Positions 7,922 through 9,760 of a stretch of DNA of 9,760 nt are shown here, piece after piece (the first letter of the stretch is position 1; the number at the start of each line of letters is the position of its first letter). The stretch is from assembly GCA_937883885.1 (NCBI GenBank), contig CAKZXL010000944.1, positions 1 to 9,760 of the forward strand, in the 5' to 3' direction. Position numbers and translations under genes: made by a program. The stretch is from an uncultured Aquincola sp. (GTDB taxonomy: Bacteria; Pseudomonadota; Gammaproteobacteria; Burkholderiales; Burkholderiaceae). The notes beneath the pieces are model-generated. The model did no database searches. It had not been told where the DNA came from and saw nothing but the letters and a program-made list of their open reading frames with translations.

Positions 7922-8572
7922 ATGAAGACGATCCTGCTGCTCGAAGACCTGCCGGAGATCCGCGCCTGGCTCAAGGCGTTGGTGATGCAGGTGTTTCCCA
8001 CCGCGCAAATCTCCGAAAGCGCGCGTGTGCACGACGCGATCGCGCTGGTGCAGGCGGTGCAGTTCGACCTGGCGCTGATCGACCTGGGACTGCCCGACGG
8101 CTCGGGCCGCGACGTGGTGGAGAAGCTGCGCGAGCTGCAGCCCGATGCGCAGTCGGTGGTGGTCACCATCCACGACGACGACGAGCACCTGTTCCCGGCG
8201 CTGCAGGCCGGCGCCTATGGCTACATCCTGAAGGAGCAGCCGCGCGAGCTGATCACCGAGCAGCTGCAGCGCATCAGCCAGGGCGAGCCGCCGCTGTCGC
8301 CGTCGATCGCGCGCCGCGTGATCTCGCACTTCGCGCAGCAGGCCAAGCCGCAGGCCGACCTGATGCCGCATGTGTCGCTGACCGAGCGCGAGACCGAGGT
8401 GCTGCTGCGTGTGGCCAAGGGCTTCACGCTGCCCGAGATCGGCGTGCAGCTGAACCTGTCGCGCCACACCATCGCCGACTACGTCAAGCAGATCTACCGC
8501 AAGCTGAACGTCAGCTCGCGCGCGGAAGCTGCATTGGAAGCGCAACGGCTGGGCCTGTTCCGCAGATCATGA
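7922..8572 (+). CDS. NarL/LuxR-family response regulator
   Basis: A 216-residue DNA-binding response regulator. The receiver domain (1-118) has the acidic pair Glu8/Asp9, phospho-acceptor Asp54 in LALIDLGLPDG (49-59), the switch Thr82 in VVVTIHDDD (79-87) and Lys104 in GYILKEQ (100-106). A linker of about 25 residues leads to a LuxR-type helix-turn-helix (151-208), with LTERETEVL (153-161) and LSRHTIADYVKQIYRKLNV (179-197) as hallmarks. It is therefore expected to bind DNA as a dimer after phosphorylation by the kinase encoded immediately upstream. AAGG about 8 nt before the ATG is a modest ribosome site. Its target genes are unknown; ruvA, 24 bp downstream, could be co-transcribed but need not be a target. 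Confidence 0.96.
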   Translation: MKTILLLEDLPEIRAWLKALVMQVFPTAQISESARVHDAIALVQAVQFDLALIDLGLPDGSGRDVVEKLRELQPDAQSVVVTIHDDDEHLFPALQAGAYGYILKEQPRELITEQLQRISQGEPPLSPSIARRVISHFAQQAKPQADLMPHVSLTERETEVLLRVAKGFTLPEIGVQLNLSRHTIADYVKQIYRKLNVSSRAEAALEAQRLGLFRRS

Positions 8573-8578
8573 CCTTCG

Positions 8579-8596
8579 GGCCGGGATAATCCGGCC
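8579..8596 (+). promoter_or_regulatory. Dyad enclosing a -10-like hexamer directly before ruvA
   Basis: GGCCGG (8579-8584), GATAAT (8585-8590) and CCGGCC (8591-8596) form a perfect 6-6-6 inverted repeat ending right at the ruvA ATG. GATAAT is a 5/6 match to the -10 consensus and would place the transcript start at or next to the ATG, giving a leaderless mRNA. In read-through RNA from the regulator gene, the same dyad could fold into a hairpin touching the start codon. No good -35 is visible upstream. Confidence 0.4.
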
Positions 8597-9169
8597 ATGA
8601 TTGGACGACTCACCGGCGTCATCGCCGAAAAGACGCCACCGCAGGTGCTGGTGGATGTGCACGGCGTGGGCTATGAGGTGGACGTGCCGATGAGCACGTT
8701 CTTCAACCTGCCGGCCCTGGGCGGGCAGGTCAGCCTGCTGACCCACTTCGTGGTGCGCGAAGACGCGCAGATCCTGTTCGGCTTTCTCACCGCCGAAGAA
8801 CGCGCCACCTTCCGCCAGCTGGTCAAGATCAGCGGCGTGGGGCCGCGCACCGCGCTGTCCATCCTGTCGGGCCTGTCGGTGGCCGAGCTGGCGCAGGCCG
8901 TGAGCCAGCAGCAGGCCGGCCGGCTGGTGAAGGTGCCCGGCATCGGCAAAAAGACGGCCGAGCGGCTGCTGCTGGAACTCAAGGGCAAGCTGGGCCCCGA
9001 CCTGGCGCTGCCCAGCGAGGCCCCGGTCAGCGACGCCCAGGCCGACATCCAGCAGGCCCTGGTGGCCCTGGGCTACAACGAACGCGAAGCCGCGGCTGCG
9101 CTGAAGAAGCTGCCGGCGGATGTGGGCGTGAGCGAAGGCATCAAGCTGGCTCTGAAGGCGTTGTCCTGA
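8597..9169 (+). CDS. ruvA: Holliday junction branch migration protein RuvA
   Basis: RuvA binds four-way DNA junctions as a tetramer and loads the RuvB motor for branch migration in recombinational repair. The 190-residue protein has the expected length and domain order: N-terminal OB fold starting [12 protein letters not shown] (1-12) with GVGYEV (23-28), two helix-hairpin-helix motifs [10 protein letters not shown] (78-87) and [10 protein letters not shown] (113-122), a variable linker (132-145), and the C-terminal RuvB-contacting domain with QQALVALGY (152-160). There is no Shine-Dalgarno sequence before the ATG. Neither ruvC nor ruvB is adjacent, unlike the common ruvC-ruvA-ruvB order: upstream is a two-component pair and downstream a convergent gene. 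ruvB is presumably elsewhere in the genome. Confidence 0.97.
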   Translation: MIGRLTGVIAEKTPPQVLVDVHGVGYEVDVPMSTFFNLPALGGQVSLLTHFVVREDAQILFGFLTAEERATFRQLVKISGVGPRTALSILSGLSVAELAQAVSQQQAGRLVKVPGIGKKTAERLLLELKGKLGPDLALPSEAPVSDAQADIQQALVALGYNEREAAAALKKLPADVGVSEGIKLALKALS

Positions 9170-9182
9170 AGGCGATGCCAGG

Positions 9183-9205
9183 GGGCCAGCTTCGAGCGCT
9201 GGCCC
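9183..9205. terminator. Hairpin between convergent ruvA and the unidentified gene
   Basis: GGGCCAGC (9183-9190) and GCTGGCCC (9198-9205) form a perfect 8-bp stem with a 7-nt loop, 13 bp after the ruvA stop and 8 bp beyond the stop of the facing gene. The position fits a shared bidirectional terminator. No U-rich tail follows on either strand, so its strength is uncertain. Confidence 0.4.
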
Positions 9206-9213
9206 GTACAGCC

Positions 9214-9741
9214 TCAGACAGGCGGCCCCATCTGGAACAGCTTGCGCATCTCGGGCGTGACTTCATCCGAAGTCTGGCCGGCCCAATGGGTGAACGGCTC
9301 GAGCTTGAAGTGCTGGACCCGGCCCACCGGCAGCGGCAAACGCCGATCGTCCTTGACCAGGAATGCGCTGAAGCGCCGGAAGTCGTCGGGCACGTGCACT
9401 TCGACCTGCGCCATGTCCTGATCACCCGGCAACCAGTCGTTGTCCTCCAGGGTGCGGCCGGGGAACACTTCTTCGAACGCGGCACGCACCTCGCTCAGGT
9501 CGGCCTCGCTCACCGCGCGCTCGTGCAGTGAAAACGTGACCCACAAGTAGTGGCGCTGGCCCTGACGGTCGTGAAACCAGAAGAACGCCGTTTCAGGCAC
9601 GCCCCGCAGACGGTTCACTTGCGCGTAGGTGCTCATTTCCCATTGCCCCACGCTCTCCGCCTCCGCATTGCCCTGGTGGCTTTGCAGCTCGGTCACGCGC
9701 GAGACATTGCCGCTGAGCACATGGCGCCAGGGGTACTTCAC
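9214..9741 (-). CDS. Hypothetical protein, start uncertain, possibly cut by the right edge
   Basis: I do not recognise this protein. From a GTG at 9741 it has 175 residues, but the frame stays open from there to the window edge (about 6 more codons), so the gene may begin outside. An ATG at 9636 (140 residues, GGGG about 9 nt upstream) is an alternative start. The sequence is soluble-looking, without a signal peptide or membrane segment. It is rich in aromatic and acidic residues, for example PETAFFWFHDRQGQRHYLWV (49-68) and FEEVFPGRTLEDNDWLPGDQ (89-108), and ends in EMRKLFQMGPPV. Alternating hydrophobic and polar stretches suggest a small alpha/beta fold, which is an impression only. Codon use looks slightly less GC-biased than in its neighbours. 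It faces ruvA across a hairpin. Confidence 0.7.
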   Translation of the reverse strand: MKYPWRHVLSGNVSRVTELQSHQGNAEAESVGQWEMSTYAQVNRLRGVPETAFFWFHDRQGQRHYLWVTFSLHERAVSEADLSEVRAAFEEVFPGRTLEDNDWLPGDQDMAQVEVHVPDDFRRFSAFLVKDDRRLPLPVGRVQHFKLEPFTHWAGQTSDEVTPEMRKLFQMGPPV

Positions 9742-9760
9742 CCGGATGTGCCTGAAACGG

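Noticed and set aside
4930..8589. A 3.66-kb open frame on the plus strand (1219 codons)
   Set aside because: It runs antisense to phoH and out of frame through the kinase and regulator genes. Its translation is low-complexity (Arg, Ala, Gly, His, Gln) with no domain, as expected from stop-poor frames in very GC-rich DNA.

Overview
The window looks like a core-genome segment of a high-GC betaproteobacterium, most likely order Burkholderiales (Comamonadaceae/Rubrivivax-like). The basis is the strong GC bias at third codon positions, the type of FumC, HemB, PhoH, YbeY and RuvA proteins, and the local gene content. The assignment rests on recalled family resemblance, not on a search.

Layout, left to right. 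Positions 1-46 hold the first codons of a gene that runs off the left edge on the minus strand. A GC-rich hexamer repeat separates it from fumC (159-1532, minus; class II fumarase). Upstream of fumC on the same strand are a VanZ-family membrane protein (1600-2721) and a HemJ/CopD-family four-helix membrane protein (2724-3152), only 2 bp apart. A 224-bp intergenic region follows. It carries a minus-strand promoter-like sequence, several dyads and a terminator-like hairpin with a U-rich tail, together suggesting a small RNA or an attenuated leader. Divergent from hemJ is hemB (3377-4396, plus). It converges on phoH-ybeY (minus, 5859 down to 4424), which encodes an ATPase and an rRNA-processing metalloprotein. 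Divergent from phoH is a two-component pair: a histidine kinase with a signal peptide, a periplasmic domain and about seven membrane helices (5954-7879), and a NarL-type response regulator (7922-8572). ruvA follows at 8597-9169. It converges on an unrecognised minus-strand gene (9214-9741, possibly running off the right edge).

Functional threads. hemJ and hemB are both heme-biosynthesis genes transcribed away from a shared, structured intergenic region. phoH-ybeY belongs to RNA metabolism. The kinase and regulator form a complete signalling pair of unknown ligand and target. Three genes (hemJ, the kinase gene, ruvA) lack a clear Shine-Dalgarno sequence and have a -10-like hexamer 6-9 nt before the start codon, which suggests leaderless or near-leaderless transcripts.

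I see no mobile element, CRISPR array, rRNA or tRNA, and no convincing new defence or biosynthetic system. The most unusual items are the hemJ-hemB intergenic RNA candidate, the sensor domain of the kinase and the unidentified gene at the right edge. No stretch longer than about 230 bases lacks a gene.
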